The position numbers were made by a program, and so were the translations under genes. The notes beneath the pieces were generated by a model. That model was not told where the DNA came from. It saw only the letters and a list, made by a program, of their open reading frames with translations, and searched no databases. 64,000 bases of DNA from CAIXSC01 sp046349915. GTDB lineage: Bacteria > Planctomycetota > Planctomycetia > Pirellulales > Pirellulaceae. The stretch spans positions 124,001 to 188,000 of the forward strand of contig JAXMBL010000012.1 in the NCBI GenBank assembly GCA_046349915.1. Direction: 5' to 3'. Positions 45,328 to 53,628 of this stretch are shown piece by piece. Position 1 is the stretch's first letter. Each line of letters begins with the position of its first letter.

Positions 45328-48300
45328 TCACTGTCGATTCAAGGTCTCATCCAGGTTGAACACCATGCTCGCTACCACCGCGAACGCGGCGACCTCGGTC
45401 GTGTATTGTTCGCGAGAAACTCCCGCAGGCGGCTCGAGTGTCGTCTGGCCATGCGACAGCCAGTGTTCCGCGTCGCGGGCGTTGGTCGAGTAATGCGCGC
45501 GAGCTCGAGCTAGTTCACGTTCGAGCACCAGGAGTTCCTTGGAGCTGGGGTGTCGGGCGAGCACAACGCGCCACAGGTGAGTGAGTCGCTCCCGATCCGG
45601 CGAGTCGCTGGTGGGCGTCACCTCCTGGTGGACGCGGATGGCGAGTGCTCGTGACGCTTCAAGGTACGTCAGGTCGTTCAGCAACGCCAATGCTTGGAGA
45701 GGAGTATTGGTGCGAGTGGTTCGAACCTCGCAGACTCGTCTTTGTGCGTTATCGAAAAGAAAGGTGGGAGCGGACGATCTTCGCCAGAACGCATAGATTG
45801 ATCGTCGATACTGTTCGGCCCCTTCCGTGGGTTCATACTTGAAACGCCCCATGAACATCTCTTCCCAAACTCCGCTCGGCTGGTACGGTCGAATCGGTGG
45901 ACCGCCGAGTGCGGGGTTGAGCAAGCCCGAGACGCGTAACGCACTGTCGCGAATCATCCAGCTGGGCAAACGATACCGGGCGCCTCGCCACAGAAGACGA
46001 TTCTCGGCATCGATCTGTCGCGGGTCATTGCCTGCCTCGAGTGGACGGTAATTGCCTGTGTCCGACGACTGCTGATAAGTGGCGCTAGTTACGATCTGGC
46101 GTAGCAAGTGGCGAGTGTCCCAGCCGCTATCCATCAATTCGGCGGCGAGCCAGTCCAGTAGTTCCGGGTGCGTGGGGCGTTCGCCTTGGAGCCCGAAATC
46201 CTCGGGAGTGCGGACGAGTCCATAGCCGAAGCACATCTGCCAAAGGTGATTCGCCAGCACTCGCGCGGTGAGCGGGTTGTCGCGAGATACCAGCCAGCGA
46301 GCCAACGCCACTCGTGAAGTATCCTCGCCCGAATTCCAAGGGCCGAGCGACTCGGGTACGCCTCGCGCGACCACCTCCCCCTTCTTGTCCCACTCGCCGC
46401 GAATCAGCACGTGCGTCTCGCGCGGCGTCGAGCGCTCGGCCAATACCATGACGTCGACCTTCTCAGCCTTCTTCGCATCGCTGAGTTGCGATTTCGCTTG
46501 TTCGTGAGCGCGTGCCGCGACCTGATAGTCCGCGTCATCAACCAGGTACTGTTCAAACAATCGCTCGCGCAGTGCAGCGGGAAGAGAGTTGACTTCAGCG
46601 GCGTCAGTGGTTGCGAGTTGCTCGAGTGGAACAATATCCAAACTCGTTACCGCGGGTCCCGCTTGATCGGTCAAGGACCAGCGAAAACGGCCGATGTTCG
46701 AGTGGCCTCGAGTCGACCGCTGCTGCAATTCCAACACCAGTTCTTCATCCGCTTCCAACTCGAGAGGTTCGGCGAAGCGAAAGACGGCTCGTTGAGTCTG
46801 CCGTGGATCAGGCGCGCCAAAGGTCGCCCAACCATTTCGCGGATCGTCATCCAACGTGTGGCGAATATCGCCGTAGCCGCCATTCTTTCCGGGTTCGGCG
46901 GCGTATGACGCCAGCGCGTTGACGGGCATCCACTCGCGCACTTGAGCGCTTCCTTGGCGGCGAATCTGCACTTTAATGTCGGTCAAGATGAAGTGACCCG
47001 ATGCCGAGCGTGACAAGCCTCCTTCGGGACGCGCCGCGTTCGCGAAAACCTCCAACTGGAGGCCCGTAACGCGCCGTAAGCGATCCTTGGCTAAGGGTTC
47101 GACTCGCCCAATGACCCGATAATCCTCATGGAACGGATCATCTCCCGACACATGGAGAATTCCACCTTCTTCTACCTCGATCCGTGAACCTGCGCTTGTT
47201 TCGCGAGTCGATCCGCTGAAGCTGATCCAGCCAGTGAATCCATCGCGGGTGCGAGTCCATTGTTCAGCGAGCCAGGTCTGGAAGGGCGTTTCGGCGGCTT
47301 TGCGAGCACGAGCGACGACGACGGCCCGTTGGTCGACTAGTCGCTGGGCGGCGGCTATCGCTCGAGATACGCGAGGAGACTGGTACGACAGATAGGGAGT
47401 CGCCTTGCGGCCCGCAGCGCCCGTTTCGTCGATGCTATTGAAGAACGCACTCAGTCGGTAATACTCGGCTTGCGAGATAGGATCGTACTTATGACTATGG
47501 CACTGGCAGCAACCGAGGGTGAGTCCGAACCACAGTGCGCCCACCGTGTTGACTCGATCAATGACATAGTCGATTCGCGACTCCTCGGGGTCTCGCCCGC
47601 CTTCGCCATTGGTCATGTGGTTGCGATGAAAGCAGGTCGCCAGTCGTTGCTCGGGCGTTGAGTTGGGCAGCAGATCGCCCGCGAACTGTTCGAGCGTGAA
47701 CTGATCGAAGGGCATGCCTCGCGCTAATGATTCGATCACCCAGTCGCGCCACGGCCAGTTGGTTCGAGTTTCATCGCCTTGATAACCGTCAGTGTCCGAG
47801 TATCGCGCCGCGTCGAGCCAGAACCAAGCGAGTCGCTCGCCGTGATGAGGCGAGGCGAAAGATTGTTCGACGAGTCGTCGGTACGATTCGTCTAGCTCCA
47901 TCGAATCGACGCGTTGGCGATCCGTGCCCGCGGTTTGCGGACTAACTTCGATTGAATCAAGTGAATGGAGAGCAGGCGGAAGTCCCGTCAGATCGAGACT
48001 GACGCGACGGGCCAACATCTCCGGCGACGCTTGTTGGTGAGGTCGCCAACCACGAGTTTCCAAGGCCTGCAGGACAAAACGATCCAACGGTTGACGGACC
48101 CAAGCCGTGTCTCGCACCGCTGGCAGAGCTGGACGTTCAATTCGTTCGAAGGCCCAATGTTTTCCCCAAGGAGCCCCTTGGTTAATCCAGCGTTTCAGCA
48201 GGTTGACTTGCTGCGGCGACAGACGTCGCTGAGTGGCAGGGGGAGGCATCACGACGTCAGGATCGGTCGAGGTGATGCGTCGGATCAACTCGCTATCGTC

Positions 48301-48537
48301 CGCGCGACCCCCGACGATGACCGGTTGTTCTTTGCGCAAAGCTCCTGCGGACGTGTCGAGTCGCAATTGACCTTCGCGAGTCTTCTCGTCCTGGCCATGG
48401 CAGTGCAGACAATTCTCGGAGAGTATGGGCAGGATATCGCGCGAGAATCGCACGTCTTCCTCAACGCCGCTCGCCGTAGTCGCGTAAACCGCGACAACGG
48501 CTAGCGGAACGAGGAAATTCCAACGAGCAGACAGCAT
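45328..48537 (-). CDS. PSD1 family protein: planctomycete cytochrome c, DUF1549, DUF1553
   Basis: A 1069-residue exported protein. After a signal peptide comes the planctomycete cytochrome c-like domain with heme motif CLHCH (residues 43-47) and DPDVVMPPPATQRRLSP. DUF1549 (about residues 145-370) and, after a beta-sandwich insert, DUF1553 (about 730-1030; LARWLVSRDNPLTARVLANH, then FEYGLVRTPEDFG-like FGYGLVRTPEDFGLQG) follow. The complex is thought to act in periplasmic redox chemistry during polymer use; direct evidence is scarce. I use the ATG at 48537, with GGAG nine bases upstream. It is first in an operon with DUF1501. Confidence 0.93.
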   Translation of the reverse strand: MLSARWNFLVPLAVVAVYATTASGVEEDVRFSRDILPILSENCLHCHGQDEKTREGQLRLDTSAGALRKEQPVIVGGRADDSELIRRITSTDPDVVMPPPATQRRLSPQQVNLLKRWINQGAPWGKHWAFERIERPALPAVRDTAWVRQPLDRFVLQALETRGWRPHQQASPEMLARRVSLDLTGLPPALHSLDSIEVSPQTAGTDRQRVDSMELDESYRRLVEQSFASPHHGERLAWFWLDAARYSDTDGYQGDETRTNWPWRDWVIESLARGMPFDQFTLEQFAGDLLPNSTPEQRLATCFHRNHMTNGEGGRDPEESRIDYVIDRVNTVGALWFGLTLGCCQCHSHKYDPISQAEYYRLSAFFNSIDETGAAGRKATPYLSYQSPRVSRAIAAAQRLVDQRAVVVARARKAAETPFQTWLAEQWTRTRDGFTGWISFSGSTRETSAGSRIEVEEGGILHVSGDDPFHEDYRVIGRVEPLAKDRLRRVTGLQLEVFANAARPEGGLSRSASGHFILTDIKVQIRRQGSAQVREWMPVNALASYAAEPGKNGGYGDIRHTLDDDPRNGWATFGAPDPRQTQRAVFRFAEPLELEADEELVLELQQRSTRGHSNIGRFRWSLTDQAGPAVTSLDIVPLEQLATTDAAEVNSLPAALRERLFEQYLVDDADYQVAARAHEQAKSQLSDAKKAEKVDVMVLAERSTPRETHVLIRGEWDKKGEVVARGVPESLGPWNSGEDTSRVALARWLVSRDNPLTARVLANHLWQMCFGYGLVRTPEDFGLQGERPTHPELLDWLAAELMDSGWDTRHLLRQIVTSATYQQSSDTGNYRPLEAGNDPRQIDAENRLLWRGARYRLPSWMIRDSALRVSGLLNPALGGPPIRPYQPSGVWEEMFMGRFKYEPTEGAEQYRRSIYAFWRRSSAPTFLFDNAQRRVCEVRTTRTNTPLQALALLNDLTYLEASRALAIRVHQEVTPTSDSPDRERLTHLWRVVLARHPSSKELLVLERELARARAHYSTNARDAEHWLSHGQTTLEPPAGVSREQYTTEVAAFAVVASMVFNLDETLNRQ

Positions 48538-48775
48538 GCGAATCGGCTCCGGCGGGAAAGGCAAAGCAGCTCTTTCGTTCTATCCTGCGGCAGCAGCCAT
48601 GCCAAGTCAACTCGTAGGCCGAAGGCGGCCGGTTGTAGCATTTGCCAACAGACCAGGCTCCGTCCCAAGCTAATCCGCCTACAGCTCTTTGAATTACTGG
48701 CAGGCGGGAGATGAACCTAGAGATTGGGTTTGAAGGCGCCTTGGAGTCTCTCGTGTCGCCCGCAAACAGGGCTCG

Positions 48776-49063
48776 CTATTGTGATTCGTCCAGCATCTTT
48801 AGCCGATGCGACAGCTTGATGCGCTGAATCCATGGTTCGTGCGACAATTGCTCGACTTGGGCCGGCGAAAGAGTGGCCGTGAGAATTCGCTTGGGAATAC
48901 TGGGCACTTTGACGCCCAATGCGGTCAGCGTCGCCGCTTGCTCTGGCGTCACCGGAAGGGCGGCGTGCAAGAACACGGACAGTGAACGTTGATCGGACGC
49001 TGTCGTTTGACAGGCGGCGACCAGCGGGCCGTCAAGTGTCGAGAAATCTGGTTCGCCGCCCAT
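48776..49063 (-). CDS. Stand-alone subtilase-propeptide-like small protein
   Basis: A 95-residue protein without signal peptide. Residues 26-93 (SLSVFLHAALPVTPEQAATL, ALGVKVPSIPKRILTATLS, then a helix and RIKLSHRLKMLDES) match, element by element, the N-terminal prodomain of the broken subtilase just upstream on the same strand (AIVFIHCDDK, LPLDRLDELSENSRVKRI, LRPCLD). Prodomains of this I9-like type fold the protease and inhibit it. A free copy 45 bases after the protease gene suggests an inhibitor or chaperone. The ribosome site is weak, so the start is uncertain. Confidence 0.6.
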   Translation of the reverse strand: MGGEPDFSTLDGPLVAACQTTASDQRSLSVFLHAALPVTPEQAATLTALGVKVPSIPKRILTATLSPAQVEQLSHEPWIQRIKLSHRLKMLDESQ

Positions 49064-49108
49064 ATCCTGTCATTCAGCCAGCGTTACCTGGCCGTTGACC
49101 TACTGCGT

Positions 49109-50439
49109 CTAAAGCTTGTTGACCTGAATCAGACCAAAACCCCATTTTATTTCGAATTGGCCGGCGGGTTTCGAGGGGATGCGACTGGCCGACTTCAACG
49201 CCGTCTTGATCGCCGCCGGATCAAGCTGTGGATTTCGTTGCAACAACAGCGCGATTACTCCCGCGACGAACGGACAGGCCATGCTGGTCCCAGCCTCGAC
49301 CAAGTGCCGCTGGTCCACCAAGGACGAACGTTCAGCATCCGAATCGGCTGACAGACACGACACAATCATCGCACCCGGCGCCGTCACGTCCGGCTTGCGC
49401 TGGCCATTTCGCAACGGCCCCTCGCTGCTGAAGTCGGCAATCGAGTCGAGCGCCAATCCCACCGCACGGTCTACGCCATCGATATCTTGCCACTCGCTGC
49501 GCGTCACGTACGCCGCCGCCGTCAACGCGGCGGATGCGCATCCTGGCGAACCAATCTTATGCGAGTCGGCAACCGCCGCGCCCGTGCCTGCGACCTGCGG
49601 TGAATCCTGGTCGTCCAAGATCCAGACATCGAGGTCGCCGCTTAGTGGATTCGCGTTTTTCACCCGCAGTTCCCACCTTCCACCTGGCACGGCTGAGTTG
49701 GAATTCGAGTGGCGAATCTCCACCAGGAAATTGTGATCGCCATTGTCAGGGTCCGGTCCCGGAGTCTCCACCACGACTCGCGCGTTCGACAGTTGGTACT
49801 CGCGCTGGAAATTACCCGTCGTGATGACTCTTTGAAACGGCGTCGTTAAGCCGCTGGGAGATGTAATCGAGATCTCCAGCTTGCCGACGCCGGGATACCA
49901 ACCGTTCAGCACGGCGGCGCCACGCCTGTAAACGTGGCGCCAGCGCCCGCCGCGATCCCAGCCACGTGCGTGCCGTGACCGTCTGTGTCACGCGACGCCA
50001 CCAATAAGTTCCCGGTCAACTCCCATCCATACTGTCCTTCGGCGACACCGGGTCCTGCCAGCGTCTGATCCCAAATGCTGAGAATGCGTCCCTGGAACTC
50101 GGGATGATTCGGGTCGATGCCTGAATCGATGATGCCCACTACGACCCCGACGCCGGTGAGCCCAGTCGAGTTCTCGAACTCGGGCAATTTGACTCTCGGG
50201 CCCGCCATGTCCAGACAAGGACGAAGTTTCCGAGAAGGCAGAATCCGCTTCACTCGCGAATTCTCCGATAGTTCGTCCAGACGATCGAGTGGCAACAGTG
50301 CCGTGCGAACGCGACCGCGCGACTAATTAAGTCGGATCCCTAAACTAGCGACATCCAGTTCGGCCTTGTCGTCGCAGTGGATGAATACGATGGCTCGAGG
50401 CGGCTTTTGATTGCCCGCCACGGGAGCCATACCGAGCAT
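49109..50439 (-). pseudogene. S8 subtilisin-like serine protease, inactivated
   Basis: Pieces of one subtilase lie in order. The prodomain frame opens near an ATG at 50439 and is cut by an in-frame TAG at 50323-50325. The following piece (50322-49906) holds the catalytic Asp in VGIIDSGIDPNHPEF and His in DGHGTHVAGIAAG, and ends at GVAPPC with a stop. The last piece (49912-49109), in another frame, has a beta-sandwich insert and the catalytic Ser in EAGTSMACPFVAGV. The roughly 120-180 residues with the oxyanion Asn that normally lie between His and Ser parts are missing. So there is at least one nonsense change and one out-of-frame deletion. No active protease can be made. Confidence 0.75.
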
Positions 50440-50766
50440 CCGCGTATGGACGGCTAGCTCTTCTGGTCCCGCTTGCGTACTATCCTATAATGCGCCTAAC
50501 AACCCACCACCGATTTTCTTGTACTTCATGGATGCCGTTCCTGGTTGACACTGCCGAACTGAAGAAATGCCCGCGGCACGGACGAAGACCCTCCGTGCAG
50601 TGAGTATTCTCTACGGCTATTGGAGGGGAAATCAAACAGAAACTCGCGAACGGCGTTCTCACTCGACTACTTCAATCCCGATTGCACATTCCATGGCGGA
50701 ATTCTCGCGAGCCGGCGGTTCGGTGCGTTTCGCAGTGGATCGTTCGAATTCACAACTCAGCGCTTC
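50440..50766. other. Non-coding gap upstream of the broken subtilase
   Basis: No gene is supported. A perfect TATAAT lies at 50486-50491 on the plus strand, but without a -35 box or downstream gene. A few codons beyond the assumed subtilase start (to about 50485) still look coding, so the lost original start may be here. Confidence 0.4.
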
Positions 50767-51807
50767 TCAGGCCGCGGCACGTTGGGGAGTATCTTTCAGG
50801 ACACTCAAGCAAGCTTCCAACGCCATGTCGATGGTGATGGCGAGCATGGCGGTGTTGGGAGCCGAGCGTCGTTCGCGACTGGTTCCCGCTTGATAATAGG
50901 CTTGGACGGCTCGGTGGCCGATGCCATAGGGTCCGCTGACCTCAGGGCGAGTCGTACCGAAGAGTCCCACGCACGAGGTTCCGACTGCCGCTGCTAAGTG
51001 CATCGGTCCGGTGTCGGATCCGATGTACAGTTGAGCTCGTCGCAGCACGGATGCGAGTTCGGGCAGTGAAGTCTCGGGGGCCATGCTGGCTTGACCTAGT
51101 GAATGGTCGACGATCTCCTGCGCCAAGCCTCGCTCGCGAGCACCGCCCCACGTAACGAGCGATCGCAAGCCCGTCGCCTCGGCGATGCGCGCCGCGAGTT
51201 GGCCGAAGCGAGCCGTGGGCCAGAGACGCGAGTCCCATGTGGCGCCCGGATTCATGACGACGAAGCCGGCGGCAAGCGGCGATTGGTCAAGCCACGTCGT
51301 TACCCAATGTTTGGCGGCGAGACTCTCGGGCACATCAAACTGCACCTCGGGTAGTCTGACTCCGATCGCACTCAGCATTTCCAATTGCCGGTCGACCACA
51401 TGTTCAAAGGTGGGCTCAATTCGCACGTGATTGAGGGTGGGAGCGAGTTCGCGGCCAATAGGTCGAGCTAGCCCGATCCGTCGCGAGGCGCCCGATAGCC
51501 AGGCCACGAGCGCGCTCTTCGTCAAGCTTTGCGGATCGAACGCAACATCGAACTTCGACTGCCGAAGCGTGCGCTTCAGCTTCAGTAATGTCGACGGTGA
51601 TTTGAGCCAACCGCGCGGCAACTCAATCAACTGATCGATGCTCTTGTGGTTCTGCAAGAGAGAGGCCGCGTTCTTCTCGACCACCCACGTGATGCGTGCG
51701 CCCGGATATCGCCGCTTGATGGCCGTCGCCATGGGCATCGTCAAGATGCAATCTCCGATGGCGCTCAGACGAACGATCAGCACATGGGGTTCGGGCGACA
51801 ACGCCAT
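50767..51807 (-). CDS. GT9-family glycosyltransferase (heptosyltransferase-like)
   Basis: A 346-residue GT-B enzyme. It begins VLIVRLSAIGDCILTMPMAT, the standard GT9 start (R-x-SxxGD), and contains GASRRIGLARPIGRELAPTL, FVVMNPGATWDSRLWPTARF and YIGSDTGPMHLAAAVGTSCV (nucleotide-sugar binding). GT9 members add heptose or similar sugars to LPS core, consistent with a Gram-negative-type envelope. The ATG at 51807 has GAGGAG eight bases upstream, which overlaps the stop of the upstream lipoprotein gene, so the two are coupled. Sugar and acceptor are not predictable. Confidence 0.9.
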   Translation of the reverse strand: MALSPEPHVLIVRLSAIGDCILTMPMATAIKRRYPGARITWVVEKNAASLLQNHKSIDQLIELPRGWLKSPSTLLKLKRTLRQSKFDVAFDPQSLTKSALVAWLSGASRRIGLARPIGRELAPTLNHVRIEPTFEHVVDRQLEMLSAIGVRLPEVQFDVPESLAAKHWVTTWLDQSPLAAGFVVMNPGATWDSRLWPTARFGQLAARIAEATGLRSLVTWGGARERGLAQEIVDHSLGQASMAPETSLPELASVLRRAQLYIGSDTGPMHLAAAVGTSCVGLFGTTRPEVSGPYGIGHRAVQAYYQAGTSRERRSAPNTAMLAITIDMALEACLSVLKDTPQRAAA

Positions 51808-51818
51808 CTTACGACTCC

Positions 51819-52883
51819 TCATTTCATAGGGGGTGGAGCGGCGGCAGCGGGCGACGTCGGATTGCCGGCGCTGGGAACTGTGGAAACAGGCACGGGAGTC
51901 GCCGACGATGTCGTCGCAGCTCCCAAAGGTTTCGGCTCCGCACCGGGAGCGGGAGCGACCGCCGACGCGGGACGCACGGCAGTATCCATATTTGGGCTGG
52001 CTAGCTCCGCCGCGGTCAGCGCGGACGGAGGATTGAACGTGCGATCCTCCGAGTAAAGTTGGAGAGGATCCTCCGTGTATTGTTGCATCTCCGGCAGCGG
52101 AGGTTCCCCAGGTTCCGCTTCGGCATCGAGTGGCGGAAGCTTGGACATCCCTGGCATATTGATTTTCGTCCCGGCGAATCGAGTGCCATTATAAATGGTG
52201 CCTCGTTGGAACGGCCCCACTCCCAACACCCAGGAGTCGCGCGCTTCACTCATCGCTTGCGAGATTCCCGCTTGCCAGACGGGCCGGCGAGTGCGACGGT
52301 CATAGGCAAACACACCGACCTTGGCGGCGCCTACTTGGACGTTCTTGCGAGCTAGCGAGATTTCTGGGATCGCTGGCAGCGGCGTACCCGCGATCAGAGA
52401 CGCCGCCGAACTACTCACCGGCGCGCTCGCCGGAATTCCATACACGATCTCGTTGTTGTCGACGCCCACCGCTCCCAACCGTGCCTCCACGATGAAGTCG
52501 GCGTCCTCCGGCTTCTCCTGCAAACGCAAGTCGGCTGCCACCATCTGCTGACGCAGCGAACTAATAATGTACTCCGCGTTGACAAACCCCAGCCCCTTGA
52601 ACGTCGCCAAGAACTGCGGGTCTTTGGAATTCACGATGTACTTGGTCTCGAAGTAGACCCTTTGCCCTCGCAACTCGTGGAAGTCGATCTGCGAGATGGC
52701 TCGATCAACCGCGTCGGACATCAGCAACTGTTCGGTCGCCGTGCGACTTTTCGTCGATCCGCAGCCGACCAGATACAAAAGAGAACAGGCCGCCAAAAGG
52801 AAGAAGAGGCGACAAGGCGCGCGCAGCGGTCCCGCGGATTGCCCACAGTCACGCTTCCTTCGCGCTCGTTCCTCAACCGTCAT
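51819..52883 (-). CDS. Lipoprotein of unknown function (DUF6655-like)
   Basis: A 354-residue predicted lipoprotein: after RLFFLLAACSLLYLVGCGST the Cys in LVGC would be lipidated, and GSTKSRTATEQLLMSDAVDR follows, a start that I associate with the planctomycete DUF6655 family. The body (to about residue 260) is mixed alpha/beta, and the last 90 residues are disordered Pro/Ala/Thr. GAGGG lies six bases before the ATG. The GT9 gene follows with overlapping signals. A role in the outer envelope is likely, the function unknown. Confidence 0.75.
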   Translation of the reverse strand: MTVEERARRKRDCGQSAGPLRAPCRLFFLLAACSLLYLVGCGSTKSRTATEQLLMSDAVDRAISQIDFHELRGQRVYFETKYIVNSKDPQFLATFKGLGFVNAEYIISSLRQQMVAADLRLQEKPEDADFIVEARLGAVGVDNNEIVYGIPASAPVSSSAASLIAGTPLPAIPEISLARKNVQVGAAKVGVFAYDRRTRRPVWQAGISQAMSEARDSWVLGVGPFQRGTIYNGTRFAGTKINMPGMSKLPPLDAEAEPGEPPLPEMQQYTEDPLQLYSEDRTFNPPSALTAAELASPNMDTAVRPASAVAPAPGAEPKPLGAATTSSATPVPVSTVPSAGNPTSPAAAAPPPMK

Positions 52884-53071
52884 CCTTGACCCTCGGTGTC
52901 GATGGCGCTCTTCCTGACGCCAGAAGTCACCGCGGAGTATAGCGATTCCCTTGGATCATCCCAACGCGACTTCGGCCCCGTGGAGCCGCTGTTTGCGATA
53001 AACTGGGAAAGGCGTGGGGAGACGGCAATCTGGGCGCTCGTGTCAGATGGACGAATTACCCATGCCCAAGG

Positions 53072-53577
53072 CAGCCGGACGAAAAAACTACCAGCAGACC
53101 CACTCCTGGGTGAGCGGGGCTGGAATGCGGGATTGGGCGGCCGGAATAGCCTCGAATCGCGGTGGGACTTGGGCCGCCCAATCCCTAAGTCCGGCCCCGC
53201 TCACCCAGGTTGTCGCTGGCATGACGCTCAGGCATCACTTCCGAGTAGAGAGTTCGGTAGTGCGAACGTGTGACGCTCGGTGGTACAGCGTAGCGTTGAC
53301 AAGCAAAATGGGGCACGATGTCGACGTGATACTCCTGGCCACATCAGACACCTCACTTGTCGAGGATTCATCCTGGGCGTTTGACCTTACTAGACCAAAG
53401 TCGATCCTCAAGCTACGGCTCGAAAGTCACTGGAGTTTTGCGCAATTGATTATCGATCAAAGGCGAGCAGCGGAAGGCGGTCACAGCCCTCTCGCTAAAC
53501 TATCGATTCTTCCCGCCTTCCGCAGCTGCGCCTTTGTTCGATAAAGTGGGTCTGCTGGTAGTTTTTTCGTCCGGCTG
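53072..53577. mobile_element. 506-bp foldback/MITE-like element with 33-bp perfect inverted ends
   Basis: Left end 53072-53104 and right end 53545-53577 are exact inverted repeats of 33 bases (left starts CAGCCGGACGAAAAAACTAC, right ends TTTCGTCCGGCTG). The left end is followed at once by a hairpin (53105-53209). A second imperfect inverted repeat, 53452-53480 against 53513-53542, adjoins the right end. CCAAGG occurs immediately outside both ends (53065-53071 and 53578-53584, one mismatch over 7 bases), a possible target duplication. No ORF is convincing inside. This fits a non-autonomous transposon; a structured RNA gene is the alternative. Confidence 0.6.
53105..53209. repeat. Long hairpin inside the foldback element
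   Basis: Outer stem of 16 bp: CCTGGGTGAGCGGGGC (53105-53120) with 53194-53209. Inner stem of 14 bp: GGGATTGGGCGGCC (53129-53142) with 53172-53185. The two are separated by an 8/8 internal loop; the end loop has 29 bases. All 30 pairs are Watson-Crick, which is far beyond chance and implies selection on structure or recent foldback origin. Confidence 0.85.
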
Positions 53578-53628
53578 TCCAAGGCAGTTTCCTCCCCGCT
53601 CGATCCAGCACTTCGTAATACTCGGCTT

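Noticed and set aside
50486..50491. Promoter from a perfect TATAAT
   Set aside because: No -35 box at suitable distance and no gene downstream on that strand.
50567..50893. 108-codon plus-strand ORF upstream of the GT9 gene end
   Set aside because: Its second half is antisense to the GT9 C-terminus and it has no ribosome site or motif.
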